50,710 nt of DNA, taken from positions 1 to 50,710 of the forward strand of contig JABANP010000399.1 of NCBI GenBank assembly GCA_013115135.1, read 5' to 3'. Position 1 is the stretch's first letter; each line of letters starts with the position of its first letter. Source of the stretch: Perkinsus olseni. Lineage: Eukaryota; Perkinsozoa; Perkinsida; Perkinsidae. A program made the position numbers and the translations under genes. This document shows, in pieces, positions 33,276 through 44,779 of this stretch. The notes beneath the pieces were generated by a model. It saw nothing but the letters and a program-made list of their open reading frames with translations, was not told where the DNA came from and made no database searches.

Positions 33276-35742
33276 ATGAGTGCAGAAAATCTCGTGGTGA
33301 AGGTCGGATACGAAGGGAGCATCTGGCGACTGAAGGTGCCGACACAGGAGGTGTCCTACGAGAAAGTCAAAGAAGTTGTGGAAAAGATGGTACCCCCGGA
33401 AAAGGGCCAAATGATAAGGTCAGTCGAGAGCCTTCTAGGGTTTGGAATGGCCTTCCTCAACGAAGCGCTATGTCGTCGTAGATGCTCAGCTAGAGGTGTC
33501 AGAAAGCTGTCTTGCAGGTATAAGGATGATGAAGGCGATATGTGCGTGTTGACGCCTGAGACCTTCGAAGATGCCATCGATATTTCTCATAGGAGTAATG
33601 GACTTATCCGTCTGGATGTGGTAGTGCACGGGAGGGGGATTACGCTGTTTTAACCATCGGTATGGTTACATCCTCGACGAGTCGATCATGGAGCGGTACG
33701 AATGCCTCTGATCGTTGAGAGTCCGAAGATCGCTGTTAACGCTCGTTATGTCGGTAGACGGACGGCCGTCGAAAGTGGTGGCTGTTGTTGCTAGGTCAAT
33801 ATGAGGCAGCTCGAGCCGCTACACATGCCGATGCATTCGCCCCTAGAAGAGCACGCCGCCATGCACTTCCACTCTACCCTCCCTCCTAGCAAGTCACCAT
33901 CGACAAACTCCCTCTATCTGCATAGTCCGCAGTACTCTGGTACCAGGATTGAGACAAGCGAACAGGACAAACACGCAGCTGCTGCCGCTTTCATATCCAG
34001 CACACGGGGTTCCTTCGAGCATCCTTCTGATGTCTCCTCGTCCGGCCAGCCCCACGCTTACTCTGGGCCTCTTAATTCTTCTACGGCCACCCAACCACTC
34101 GCGGGTGGTATTGAGAATGCTTCGGTTGATGATGCTAGGACGCACGCCCAAAGCTCTGGCGCAGTCCAGCCTCAGCTGTCGAAGCCTAGCGACAAGATTT
34201 ACGCCCCTAAACCGGTCTTGAGGATGTTTCTGTGTCTCAACGACATGAACTTGCTGACACCACGAATGATAACCTCGGTGAGTGGAGAGAAGTTGTCTGG
34301 TGATGGGATTGAACCCGCGGTCTATGCCAGGTCACTGTGTCATTCATACCTCTGATGATCCAGCGATGCAGTCGCCACACCGATAGGCTGTCATATAACG
34401 TATACAATAACTATGCGTGTCTCAGGCCCACTTTGCAGGTGACGCCATCAGTTCCGTAGATTTGGTAGAAATGTGGTATACATTTCAGAGTATGCTGCTG
34501 GCGATCACGCACATACCGGTGCTTCACGAATTCATGCCGCTCCTTCAAGCCATCGTTAACTCCGGTCCTAACACGCCTGAGGTCGCTGAGTTCGGCCAGT
34601 GGTTCGTTGGTCTTCTCAAGTCATTTTCCACCCTCACCTTTGATGCGCAAGTGCAGGTAGTGAGGGGAGGTGGAGCGCCCGGATTCGTTGCTCTCGTGGG
34701 TCACTCTACTCGACTAATGCAGGACGAATATCTGAGGGAATTCGAAAGCGTCCTCGACTGTGTGGTTTCGAACCAGTGCGTGGAATCCCAGTGGTAGATT
34801 CATAACGATAGCTACTGGGCTTCAGTGCGTCCATGCGCACTCCCTGAGCGTAATGTGATCGCTCCGCCGAATTCATAACAGTCTAGCGGCTGCAACAAAG
34901 CTAACATTTTTGGAGTTCCCTTCGGGTATAGGAGACGTCTCCTCTTTCGAGGTCCTCTTGATGGTGGCCCCCTCATGGATCCCATGCTTCCAAACAGCGG
35001 TCGGCCTCGGCCACTTCGACGTGCCTCCGACTCCCAAGCAGCAGGTCACCCACCATGGTAGGTTGTCTTTTCCTTTCTTCGTCGTGGAAGTAGTAAATTG
35101 AACTAGGTGTCGACTGCGATGGCTGTGGCTCGAACCCTATAGTCGGGCCGAGGTTCAAGTGCCAAGTTTGCGATTATGATCTCTGTGGCGAATGCTACCC
35201 CAACAAGAGCAACCTCCATGCCGAGCTCCACGACTTTGTGTGTGTTTTACGCCCAGGGAGGGAGGTGTCCGGCGCGGCCTCGGTAAGGCGACGCTCGACG
35301 GGCCGCCAGTCGATGCAGCTCTTCTACTCAGAAGGACCCTCACTTGTCCGAGTTATCAGCCCCAGCGTTGTCCGCGTACGTGTCGTCACTTGAAAGCCGA
35401 GCCCCCTGGAATCAATTCCACCACCACCACCAGCCACAGCAACCGCCTTCCTGCCTCAAAGGGGTAGTAGGGGGAGGCGGACTCACTGTGACGGAGAAAT
35501 CCCCAGTATCCACCGCTCGGCAACCGGTGAGGCTGCGATCGGAACTCCCTCTGCCGGAAGATGTCCCCTCTGTCAGGCCGCCGTTAATTCTTGCTCATCG
35601 TCACCCTTCGTTCTACCCTCACCCGGAAGCGGTGGTGCTGGTAATCCTTATCGAAGCTGATTCGTTTAATAGAAAGAATAATTGCCGCCGCCGCCGAAGT
35701 AGCATCGTAATTGGGTGCTCATTAACCACCCATGGGCAGTAG
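33276..35742 (+). CDS. PB1-ZZ protein with one helical module (gene A)
   Basis: Exon 1 (33276-33418) starts MSAENLVVKVGYEGSIWRLK, and exon 2 (from 33518) gives YKDDEGDMCVLTPETFEDAI. Together they form a PB1 domain with both the basic Lys in strand 1 and the acidic OPCA motif, so it could oligomerise head to tail. A low-complexity linker (33790-34180) follows. A module then comes on four exons: KIYAPKPVLRMFLCLNDMN (to a GTGAGT donor at about 34278), IPLMIQRCSRHTDRLSYN (about 34352), LLAITHIPVLHEFMPLLQAI (about 34490-34656) and LLMVAPSWIPCFQTAVGLGH (about 34955). Next is a ZZ zinc finger, CDGCGSNPIVGPRFKCQVCD-YDLCGECYP...ELHDFVC (about 35110-35240). The final exon from about 35336 is His/Pro-rich and open to TAG at 35742. 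PB1+ZZ is the p62/NBR1-type arrangement. The exact 3' end is uncertain. Confidence 0.75.
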
Positions 35743-36178
35743 GAAGTCTGCCAGGCTTTTTCGCCTCACTCCTTGTCATCTGAGTCGGCGCGTTGGACAC
35801 CCTCATCTTCCGTCGACCGCTGCCAAGTACACTTGCTAACCCAATTTTTCCTCATTTCTCTTGTGCGGCCCAGTCATGATTTCGCGAAGCGAAGACGAGA
35901 TGTCAGGCTGTTGACTATCGTCCTAAGGGCAGTCATTTGGAAAAACTAGCTAGCTCGGCAGCAGTTTGCTCCTTCTTTTGTATAACATCAACCTCTGTTG
36001 AGTTGTGGGCTCCCTCAGCGTTGACGGGTTTGTTCCCATATGATGTGGGCTAGCGGTTAGGGATATGGGTTCTCATTGAGGAGTGCCAGGTTCGATCCAA
36101 TTGAGACGCTTTTTTCGATAGAGTCCAGTTGGATATCATCACCAAGAGCTTGATGCAAGTTGTATCAATTTACCGAAC
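35743..36178. other. Spacer between the two PB1-ZZ genes
   Basis: Contains a tRNA-like element (36045-36112) and nothing else that I can support. Confidence 0.5.
36045..36112 (+). repeat. tRNA-like (SINE-type) element
   Basis: TGTGGGCTAGCGGTTAGGG gives a good A-box and AGGTTCGATCC a good B-box, 40 nt apart. It ends in GACGCTTTTTTCG with a six-T run. The acceptor-stem halves do not pair, so a tRNA-derived retroelement or tRNA pseudogene is more likely than a functional tRNA. Confidence 0.5.
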
Positions 36179-39100
36179 ATGAGTGAATCCAATGGGCAGG
36201 AGCCTCCCCCTGCGCCCCCGAACTTGGTTGTTAAGTTCGTGTCAGCTCAGGGGGTATGGCGAACCCGAGTCCCGGCCGCCGCTGCCTCCTTCACCAGAGT
36301 AAAGCAGTTCGCTAGGGACTGCGCGGCTTCAGCTAGCCCTGTTGGTCAACCATCGCCCGACCCTAGGATTCGTTACTTGGATGATGAAGGTGATTGGTGT
36401 GAGCTCACTGAGGACACTTGGCCGGATGCTGTGCAGCTTGCTGAGGACACGAAGGGTGTCTTGAGAGTGGAGGTAGTAGGGCGAGGGAGGTCATCTTATC
36501 GGCTATTCACTAGTCCCACCTGCTCATCGCTCTCACGCGTTGCCCAACCGTATGAGGCACTAGTCTAGCTCAAGGGTGAGAGTCTACGAAGTATTTTCGC
36601 TGCGTGTTTGACTGAGCCGTGGTTGATCGTTGTCCTTCACCATGATTTCTATCCAAGCTGTGAGCGGTAGATCCACAGCCCGCTCGATATCACCTGCGCA
36701 GTGTTTGCTCGATCAGTTGACCGCTAAGTCCGAGACGCTACTGCGGAGTAGCTCAGCCTCTACGGCCGCCGCCACCACCGCCTCTGCCCCACCCCTCTGG
36801 TCCCCTCCTGGCGCTCTCCCCATCGCCACCCCTTTGAAACCGGGAGTCCAAGAGGCCCGGCCATCCGTTGCTACTGCTGCTGCTGGTGATGCTACTACTA
36901 CTGAGTTTATGCCATCTCGTCAGGGTCTGTCACCAGCTTTCGCCACAGTAACGAGCATTCACCGCTCTCGTTGGTTGTAGAGTCCGTTGCTCTTTTTAGA
37001 ATACCAGAGACCAGCCGCCCGCCGCTACTACTGGAGAATCATGTCGTCCAGGGACTGTGGATCCCTACCCGGTGTGGGCGCCTCCGGGCTTGCAACCCCA
37101 CCGCTCACCTCAAGCATCATACCCTTCGGAGCGTGCTGGCACCGTACCGCCACCGGCTGGCTCGTTCGAGAGTGAGAGATCATTCACGGGAGCCCCGAGC
37201 GCGCCGGCGCCGGCCTCCGTTCGATCGGACGTGGGGGCTCCACCGGGCTTCCCACAAGATCAGCAGCAGCAGCAACAGAGGAAGTCCTATGCGCCGAAAC
37301 CAATTCTGAAGATGTATTTAGCGCTGAATGAGTACGGCAGGCTGACCCCCAGAATAATGACATCGGTGAGTTCCCGCCAGTGCAGAGTCGCCCGTGGCAG
37401 TGACGGTTCTAATGGGACGTCAGGTAATGGCCAACTTCATCCCGCTGGTGGTCCAAAGGATCAGCCGCCATACCGATTGTCTCACTTTCGGAATGTATCA
37501 TAAATTCTACCGCATTCTACCAACAATGAAGGTGAGAAGGAAAATCAGTCTTTCGAGGGGCGAGCGAGATATACAACAGAGCAAGGTCGTCTGCGTTTTC
37601 GATCCGGCCCAGCGGGGTTCCGCGATAAGCGTGTCGTGGTCGTTCGAGGTCGGCAGCTTCTGTCCGAGCGGTTGTTGGTAGGCCACGCTGGAGGCGATTC
37701 AAGAGGTACCATCACTGCAGCGGTTCGCGCAGCAGCTGAGGGTGGTGGTGGAGTCCGGGCCGGAAGTTCCCGAGATGTGCGGTATGGGACAATGGATGGT
37801 CAACTTCCTCAAGGCCCTCTCCCAGGAGCCCTTCGATACCGAGATCAAGGTGAGCTTATGGGAGACGAGAGCCGACCTAAGATACCAAAATCGCTGACTC
37901 CGGCCCATGCTGTGGAACTCCGGACACCTTCCGGTGTTGCTACGCTGCACAGGCATGGCCGTCATAACAGCGATTTTCCTTTCATGCGTAACTCATTCGG
38001 AGAGTGTTCATGCAACAGATACTACTCGCTTTGGCCGAGCCTTGGAGCCTGGTCGTACGCGAGGATATCGTCACCTACCGCGACATGCTAGATTGTGGTG
38101 AGGTGAACATAACCCACACTGGTGAGTCTGCAGTTGAGGCAGGGCGACCGACTTACGCCCTTCCATTGGTCATAGCGTAACACACGGAAAGCAAAAACTG
38201 GTGACCTTGAAAGCGTGTCGGGTTGTCTCCGTGCCATAAGTTTCGGTGACGGTTTTAACGAGTGATACGCTGGTGTGGTCGGCACTGTGATGGCGCTTCT
38301 AGCGAGAAGTAGTCGAATTTGTCAATGGCACAATCTTCTCTCTCAGACCTCGGTCGGTTGGGACGTCACAGCCCGGGACGTTGTTGTCTGTGTGTAGGTG
38401 TGAAGTGCGACATGTGCGGCGAGACGCCGATCATGGGCCCGAAGTTCAAGTGCCGCTCTTGCGACTTCAACCTCTGCGGAGAGTGCTTTCCGGAGAAGAA
38501 TTCTATCCATCCCCAGCACGACTTCGTCTGTGTCCTCTGGCCGTCCAATGATCCACAACCATCACAACCACAGCCACAGCCACAGCAGCAGCAGTCGTTG
38601 ACTGTGAGTCGGCGGGGACGTTGGGGTCCTCTTCATTGGTTGCATGCTCAGGCAGACCGTGCAGTGGCCGAGAACCCTGCCAGGGGACTGCAGGACCCCT
38701 TCCATCACCCTTTCCCTAGCTCAGCATCGCCCGAAGCTTCGGGGCCGTTTTCAAGTTGGCTCGACGTTCTTCGCACGACTTTGTCGTGGCACGAGGAGTA
38801 CCGTCAGCATCGCCCTCACCCGTGGTCACACGGGAGCTGGATGCTCTCTAGGGGCAAGGGTAAAGGGAAGGGCAAGGGCAAGGGAAAGGGTGGCCTGTTT
38901 GGCTTCGACCCCTGGAGGGACGACGCTGCCCGCTATGACGGTGACGACAGCAATGGCGACCACACCGGGTTCGTTGGTGCTGTCGGGGAGAGCCTGGAGC
39001 CTCGACGGGTGCCGCAACAACAGAGGCCGGCGGAAAGCGGAGATGAGCGTCCGAAGGCTCACAAGACGTACACACCCAAGCCGTTGGTGAAGATGTTCCT

Positions 39101-41343
39101 CAATCTCAACATACAGGGTTTGCTCACCCCTCGCATCCTGGCCTCGGTAAGACCCTTTACCGCAGGCTGTAGTACTGTGCCTTATCAGGTCGCTTCGGCC
39201 TTCTTGCCGTTGACCATCCAAAGACTTAGCCGACATACTGATCGGATCTCGAAGGCGGCCCGAGTGAAGTACGAGTGGATTCGCCCGACTTTGCAAGTAG
39301 GCATTATTGTGCTGGAGACCTGCAGGTGGTGGACATGCCTGTTCTTCAGGCACTACTCACCTCCCTCGAGAAGCTCCCCGAAATGCAGGAGTACGTGCCG
39401 CCGTTGCGAGAGATCGTCACAGGCGGGCCTGATAGCCCCCGAATGAGGTCCTTTGGCACTTGGTTCATAACTTCAATGAAGGCCTTTGCTGCACTGCCCT
39501 TCGAGAAGCGGATGCCGGTAGGCCCACCATCGCTCCCAAGGATCCTCACCGAACCGCTTCGAGTGCCCATTGTCTCCCTCCTCGAGTGGCGGTGCTGGCC
39601 GTAGCCTGCTTGCTATTCAGGTCCTGCTGAACGCAGCTCCTAGATGGATGACGGTGGTGACTTCCCTCATGGGCTTCCAGTTCGACAAGCATGACATTCC
39701 CGTCATGTCAAAGTCGGAGCTCACTCACGGTACTACCAAGGAGTATCTTTGCGCACAGCGAAGATTTCTCCACTTTAGATGTTGGCTGCGATGGCTGTGG
39801 TATTTATCCCATTGTGGGCCCTCGATTCCAGTGCCAAGATTGTGACTACGAGTACGATCTCTGCGGGGAGTGCTACCCGGACAAGAATAGCGTCCACGTC
39901 AACGGCCACGAATTTGTTTGCGAACTCTGGCCTGATACTAAGGTCCCCTCGGCTAAGGTAAGTATCTGACCAGTGGCTCGTCTGAGAGGCCAGGCGACCG
40001 TTTAATCCGAGGCTTAACTCATTTTTTTTCGTCTCAGACCAGCGCGCAAAAAGTGCAAGCTCCCGCCGAGCAGAACCAAACTGTTGAAAAAGACGGAGCG
40101 ATGCAGAGCTGCTGCCGTCGCACTTTCACAGCCAAGCCATTGGCTTGGATTTTCATGGGTTTGGATGGATGCGGGATGCTTACGCCCCACATGGTTACAT
40201 CAGTAAGTATTCTATTTATCGGGCGCGCGCTTTTCATTCGGGTTTGTCCGCTGCCCAGGTTTTGGTGTCATTCATTCCGCTGATGATCCAGCGTATCAGC
40301 CGGCATACGGACCACCTCACTCGGAAGATGTACAAGCGCTACAAGGAACTTCGACCCGTCCTCCAGGTGAGTGAGAGCTACAGGTGTCAGAAAACTCGCG
40401 CTGGGGCGATCTTGGATTAAGTTCTCCGGTTCTATCCCCGCGTGCTCTTTTTCTCATCACCGGTCGGCTTCTCGTTTTCTCAGAGTCTCCTCCTAGCCAT
40501 CACCCCCATCCCTCCGCTGAAGTCATTCGTACCTACCCTGCAGGCTGTAGTTAACCAGGGGCGCGATGCCCCTCAGAAGGGTACCATCGGCGACTGGTTT
40601 GTATCCTTCATGAAGGCCCTCTCCACTTTGGGCTTCGACGCTCAAGTGCAGGTGGGTCTCTGTCGTGAGTTCGGTGGGACTCTAAGGATCCAAAAGGACT
40701 CAGGTCGTCACCATCATCGTCCCCAACTGGATCCCGCTGATGCACCAGATAATCGTGGGCACTTCCCTCTCTCGTGCACCCGTTCCCACCAAGGAAGAGC
40801 TCACGCACGACGGTGGGGACAGCTCCTCACCCTCGTTGCCCACCGGCTTTGTCTTCGTCAGGAGCTGGCTGCGATGGTTGTGGTTGCAAACCTATCGTTG
40901 GCCCTTTGTTCAAGTGCCAAAGCTGCGACTACGAGCTTTGTGGAGAGTGTTACCCGATGCGTAGCAGCCTCCACTGCCCGCTACATGAATTCAATTGTAT
41001 TCTTCGCCCGAGAAACAAGGTGAAATAGTGGAGCTGTAGAAGAGCGAATATATGGTTTTTCTATCAGAAGCGTAACGCTGATGCCAGCAGGAGCGTCCCA
41101 GGAGACACCAGTGCGGACAGGAAGAACAAATCCGCGGAAACGGAAACGGATTCGAGCTCGGGATCTGTAGATACCGAAGAGTTTGGCCAGACTTCGGAAG
41201 AAGACGGAGAGGAGTCTTCGATTGAAGTACCTGAGGTTGATGCGAGCGCGTCGTGGAGCATAAGATTCCTTGCAGGAAATCGAAAGCAAGTCCCGGACTG
41301 GTTGCCCCTTCGTCGAAGCTGCGAAGAAGGCTTTAGCTCATGA
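36179..41343 (+). CDS. PB1 protein with three helical-module/ZZ repeats (gene B)
   Basis: The first exon encodes a PB1 domain: NLVVKFVSAQGVWRTRVPAA and RYLDDEGDWCELTEDTWPDA. After a low-complexity linker come three copies of a unit whose parts fall on separate exons: (i) YAPKPILKMYLALNEYGRLT (37290), YTPKPLVKMFLNLNIQGLLT (39067), FTAKPLAWIFMGLDGCGMLT (40120); (ii) VQRISRHTDCLTFGMY, IQRLSRHTDRISKAAR, IQRISRHTDHLTRKMY; (iii) a helix pair ending in WMVNFLKALS, WFITSMKAFA, WFVSFMKALS; (iv) a Trp-containing exon ending in ELTH; (v) a ZZ finger at about 38405, 39780 and 40870 (CDMCGETPIMGPKFKCRSCD, CDGCGIYPIVGPRFQCQDCD, CDGCGCKPIVGPLFKCQSCD). A GKGKGKGK linker lies at about 38850. The last exon (41068-41343, after a 48-nt intron) is acidic and ends DWLPLRRSCEEGFSS. 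A role as selective-autophagy receptor or ubiquitin scaffold is inferred. Confidence 0.8.
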
Positions 41344-41999
41344 AGACCATCAGTGATGATGTTCGTTATTATACTTTTATAGTTTGCACTGAGGAGTCGT
41401 AGCTGTGTCGGCGTAGGTCGACTAGTAGTAGCGAAGCCCGTTGTTCCGGGCTAAGACACACAATTACCATGGTGGTGATGATGACGGCGCGCGCCCTGAA
41501 TTTGCCTCCCATTTGAGGAGGCAGTTGTTTTGCTGCCGGCATCAGTCATCCGAGGGTGTTATCAATGCCGTTGGTGATTGACCCTCCATTCACAATTACT
41601 ACTAACCCTTCTGACCAAGTTCATCCAGGCAGTTTGTTCCCGCCAGTTGCTCCTTTCCTACCGAAGTGTCTTGAGTTCTATAGTGGCGACCGTTCACTAG
41701 CAATCATTATTGGGACGGTGTTTGCCTCGTAACGTGGGGGAGATGGAAATTGGGCCAGAAAGGCTCGATATCATAGAAAATGCGACGCCGGAGTTTGATA
41801 GATCCTCTGGTGTGCAGCCAGAATTACAACGCGAAAGGACGTCTAAGGAGCCCCTCCGCTCAGCCGCGATTTTCTGTCCGACTGTCCAACTCCTTTTGCA
41901 TAGGCATGGCGGCCTTGTGACCCGCACCCTTTGAAATCGACCCTTCGTGAACAGAAAATCGCAGTGAAACACCCTTGACTAAAGACAAATGAGTGGGCA
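41344..41999. other. Stretch without a supported gene
   Basis: Two opposing frames overlap at 41697-41972, neither convincing. It may hold the 5' exon of the next small gene. Confidence 0.4.
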
Positions 42000-42606
42000 A
42001 TGCCGTTCACCACTTCCTTAAGTGGTAAACGAGGTCGGACCAGCGCCGGTTGCTGGCAATCGAGCACTGTCGTCATTGAGCGTTCTGGGCCCCAGCAGCT
42101 CGACGGAGTAGAGGGAGATGATGCAATGCCGACCGAATATTATCCACCATCCGGTATGTGGTTGGTGGCCTGTTTCTCAGTGATGCGACTCTTGATTGCT
42201 ATAGAGACCAACGCAGCAGACCAAGATGATGAAGACGTGGTTCGTACGGAGATCAATGACGAACTGCTAGCTCAAGGCCTCAGCAGTTCATCATCATCAC
42301 TGACTGCGGGGGCAAACCCGAAGTACGCCTGTGAAAGTACTTAAATTCCCAGCTAAGTTCAGCCTGAGAGAGTGCGCATCTTCCATCCCGTTGTCGACAT
42401 AGTTACTGTGCCCTGATCAGTGTGATGGTGGTAGCCCACATCCACCGCATTTGTATCGCGCGCCGATATTTTCGGTTGAAGCAGGTCCTCATACTGAGAA
42501 GCTCACAGAACCATGGTCACGCCACGATCAACCCGGGTACACTGCGCCCGCCGAGCTTTATAATTTCCCCACGGCAGCCCTCCCTCAGAGTTTCGTCCGA
42601 CCTTAA
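42000..42606 (+). CDS. Small unknown protein
   Basis: A frame from Met42000 includes MPTEYYPPSGMWLVACFSVM (one hydrophobic stretch) and AADQDDEDVVRTEINDELLA, then a Ser run, up to about 42335. An intron with donor GTACTT and an acceptor near 42417 leads to GSPHPPHLYRAPIFSVEAGP, TEKLTEPWSRHDQPGYTAPA and ELYNFPTAALPQSFVRP with TAA at 42604-42606. The last exon reads strongly like protein. The start and the junction are guesses and no family is recognised. Confidence 0.4.
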
Positions 42607-42780
42607 GGGCACCACGCAATCGCTAGGTTACCAGTACGAGAGGCACAGCATCCGCTGAGCCGTGGAGAAAATGGTACTAAGGAAGGTCTCAACAACGCAA
42701 CATTTCTCGAGTATGACCAGCAATCTCCTTTTACACAGCTGGAGGGAAACCACTATCGCGTTGCTTCACGTTTAACGCCC

Positions 42781-44052
42781 TTAAAGCTGAGCCTGATCGA
42801 TGCCGCCCTGAGCTTCGGCCTCACGATTCCACTGATCGATCATAGCACGACGTTCTTCTGAGGTCTGCCTCTCACGACCACGGTCACGACCTCTGTCACC
42901 CCTGTCACCACGATCACCACGGTCATGGCGATCGCGATCACCATGGTGGTGATGGCTACGATGCCCACGGTCACGACCTGAAAAGTAGCAGAGCAATGCA
43001 AAGGAGACCTGACAAAAGCCACCCCTTACTCCTGGAACGGCGGCGCTCCCTCGATCTGGATCTCGAGCGACTGCGGTACTCCGGATGCTGTTCGTACATC
43101 TTGCGGTACAGCCTCCTGAAACGAAGTCAATGAGAGGAAGGGTAGGAGAGGCTGTCTATCATCACCTCCTCAACTTCCTAGGGACGTGTTTCCAATGTAT
43201 GAAATTGCAGAAGCCACCTCGAGAACACTGGGCATCATCAAATTGACGGCACCTGTATGACATGCCTGACATGCAGATCCTCATAGTGATTTCCACTACG
43301 AGCTGCTACTACTACTGGAACCAATCTTACCCCAATAATCGGACAACAATAGGAGAAGGAGAATTCTAACAACAAGCCACTACCTGGCCTCGCTGAAGTC
43401 CGTTACAGGAGAGTACTCAGGCTGTATAATACGACCAGCGTAGAACCTGATAGATCCTCCATCAACGAAATCACTGGCGGGCGTGATGCGGCTCACCTCC
43501 CGGTTAATTTCTGTATACACACCTCCGCGCTCTCCTCTTTAACGTATTTCACATAGACGTTCCCGATCATATGGTCTCCTATATTGTCAACGACAGCAAG
43601 ATCCTCGATCTCTCCTGAAGGGAACGGAAACGGTCAGAGAACTGAGTGCCACCGGAGCACTGCAACTAATATTTGTGCGATGACAACTCTTGCCACGCGT
43701 GGTACCGAGTCGTCACTTACCATAATTAGCGAGCTCCAGGAAGACCTCCTCATAGAAAGCTTCGAAGTGCTCCTGAGCGGCATCTGCCTGCTCGTCGGGA
43801 ACGTCCTGGCCCTCGGCCAGAGCGATGGCAGCCGGAGGGTTCTGAAAGGGTGCTGGGTATCATCCTGCGGAAAGAGGGGAATGCCCAGCTTACCTGATAC
43901 ATCCCCTTGAGGAGAACGGTCTGACTAGAGACCGGCCTATTATGCTGTCGAGAGCACTGATCACCGTGGCGACATGTACCGATCTTGAAGTAGAAGGGGC
44001 AGTTGACACGGTCCTCTTCGGTACCGAAGATTCGGGCAAGATGCTCAGCCAT
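42781..44052 (-). CDS. U2AF1: Splicing factor U2AF small subunit (U2AF35)
   Basis: Recognises the AG of 3' splice sites within the U2AF heterodimer. Exon 1 (44052-43894) reads [20 protein letters not shown], with the first CCCH finger [21 protein letters not shown], ending LLKGMYQ at a GTAAGC donor. The next exons give [20 protein letters not shown] and the pseudo-RRM ([36 protein letters not shown]), [20 protein letters not shown], and the second finger [20 protein letters not shown] followed by [20 protein letters not shown]. The C-terminus carries a short RS run and an Arg/Asp/Gly repeat ([20 protein letters not shown]) and ends [11 protein letters not shown] at 42781-42783. Domain order is complete. 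At least four introns are inferred from frame. Confidence 0.93.
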
Positions 44053-44779
44053 TCAAGGGTGGTAGCCGAGGATTCTGACTACTGCTGCAACGACGTACAG
44101 AAGACAGGCCGCCCCCTTCGCCTGGAACTCATTGTTGAGCCAAAGTAGGGCAATACCACAGGGTCCTCATAAGTCGCAGAGTCAATTCAGACGCCCACTG
44201 GCAAACAGCGGTTCCTGAGTGCTGGTTAGAGAATCTCTAACGAGCCCGAACTCAGACAGAGACAACTAACACAACGCCCCTAGAGGCCCTTTGCTGCTTT
44301 GCCGGACGGAGAGGCCAGCGATCATCCGACAACGTCCAAGATGGGCCATCTGATACTCTGTCACGGGGCTAGTAAGCACCTGTACCGACGGACGTGAACG
44401 GCCCGTACAAGTCGGGAAACCCTCGCAACACCTGTTCGCCGTAATCGATTAGAATGGCGTGCGCGGTTGAACACATATGAGTGGGACGCAGGAGAAAATC
44501 AATATGCGAGATGTGTTGTGCGGCCTACTCGCAACGTGGAAGGCAGAGGCCCCATCGTGCACCACGAATGATCGCGGTTTGCTGATACCTCGTCTATGAA
44601 CCAGTGCTGTGACGTTAAACAGCGTTGAGGAAACTCGAGGCCGTGCAAGTGTTCAAGATTCTCAGACCTTGGGTACCGCGCGGAATAATTTCCATGGTTC
44701 ACGCTCGAATCGAGTCACTCGATTACCAGGGGTTGACCATTCTGCTTGGCACAGCCTTTCCATCCCTCGCCGATCTCCT
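44053..44779. other. Divergent intergenic region
   Basis: Lies between U2AF (-) and the four-repeat gene (+), presumably with both promoters. Short frames only. Confidence 0.4.

Noticed and set aside
38826..39353. 175-codon minus-strand frame
   Set aside because: Antisense to the GKGKGK linker and second module of the PB1-ZZ gene; its Pro/Cys-rich repeat mirrors the Gly/Lys codons.
42781..43022. Low-complexity antisense frames over the Arg/Asp/Gly tail of U2AF
   Set aside because: They are translations of the repeat in the wrong frame (Val/Thr/Ile-rich) and lack any other support.
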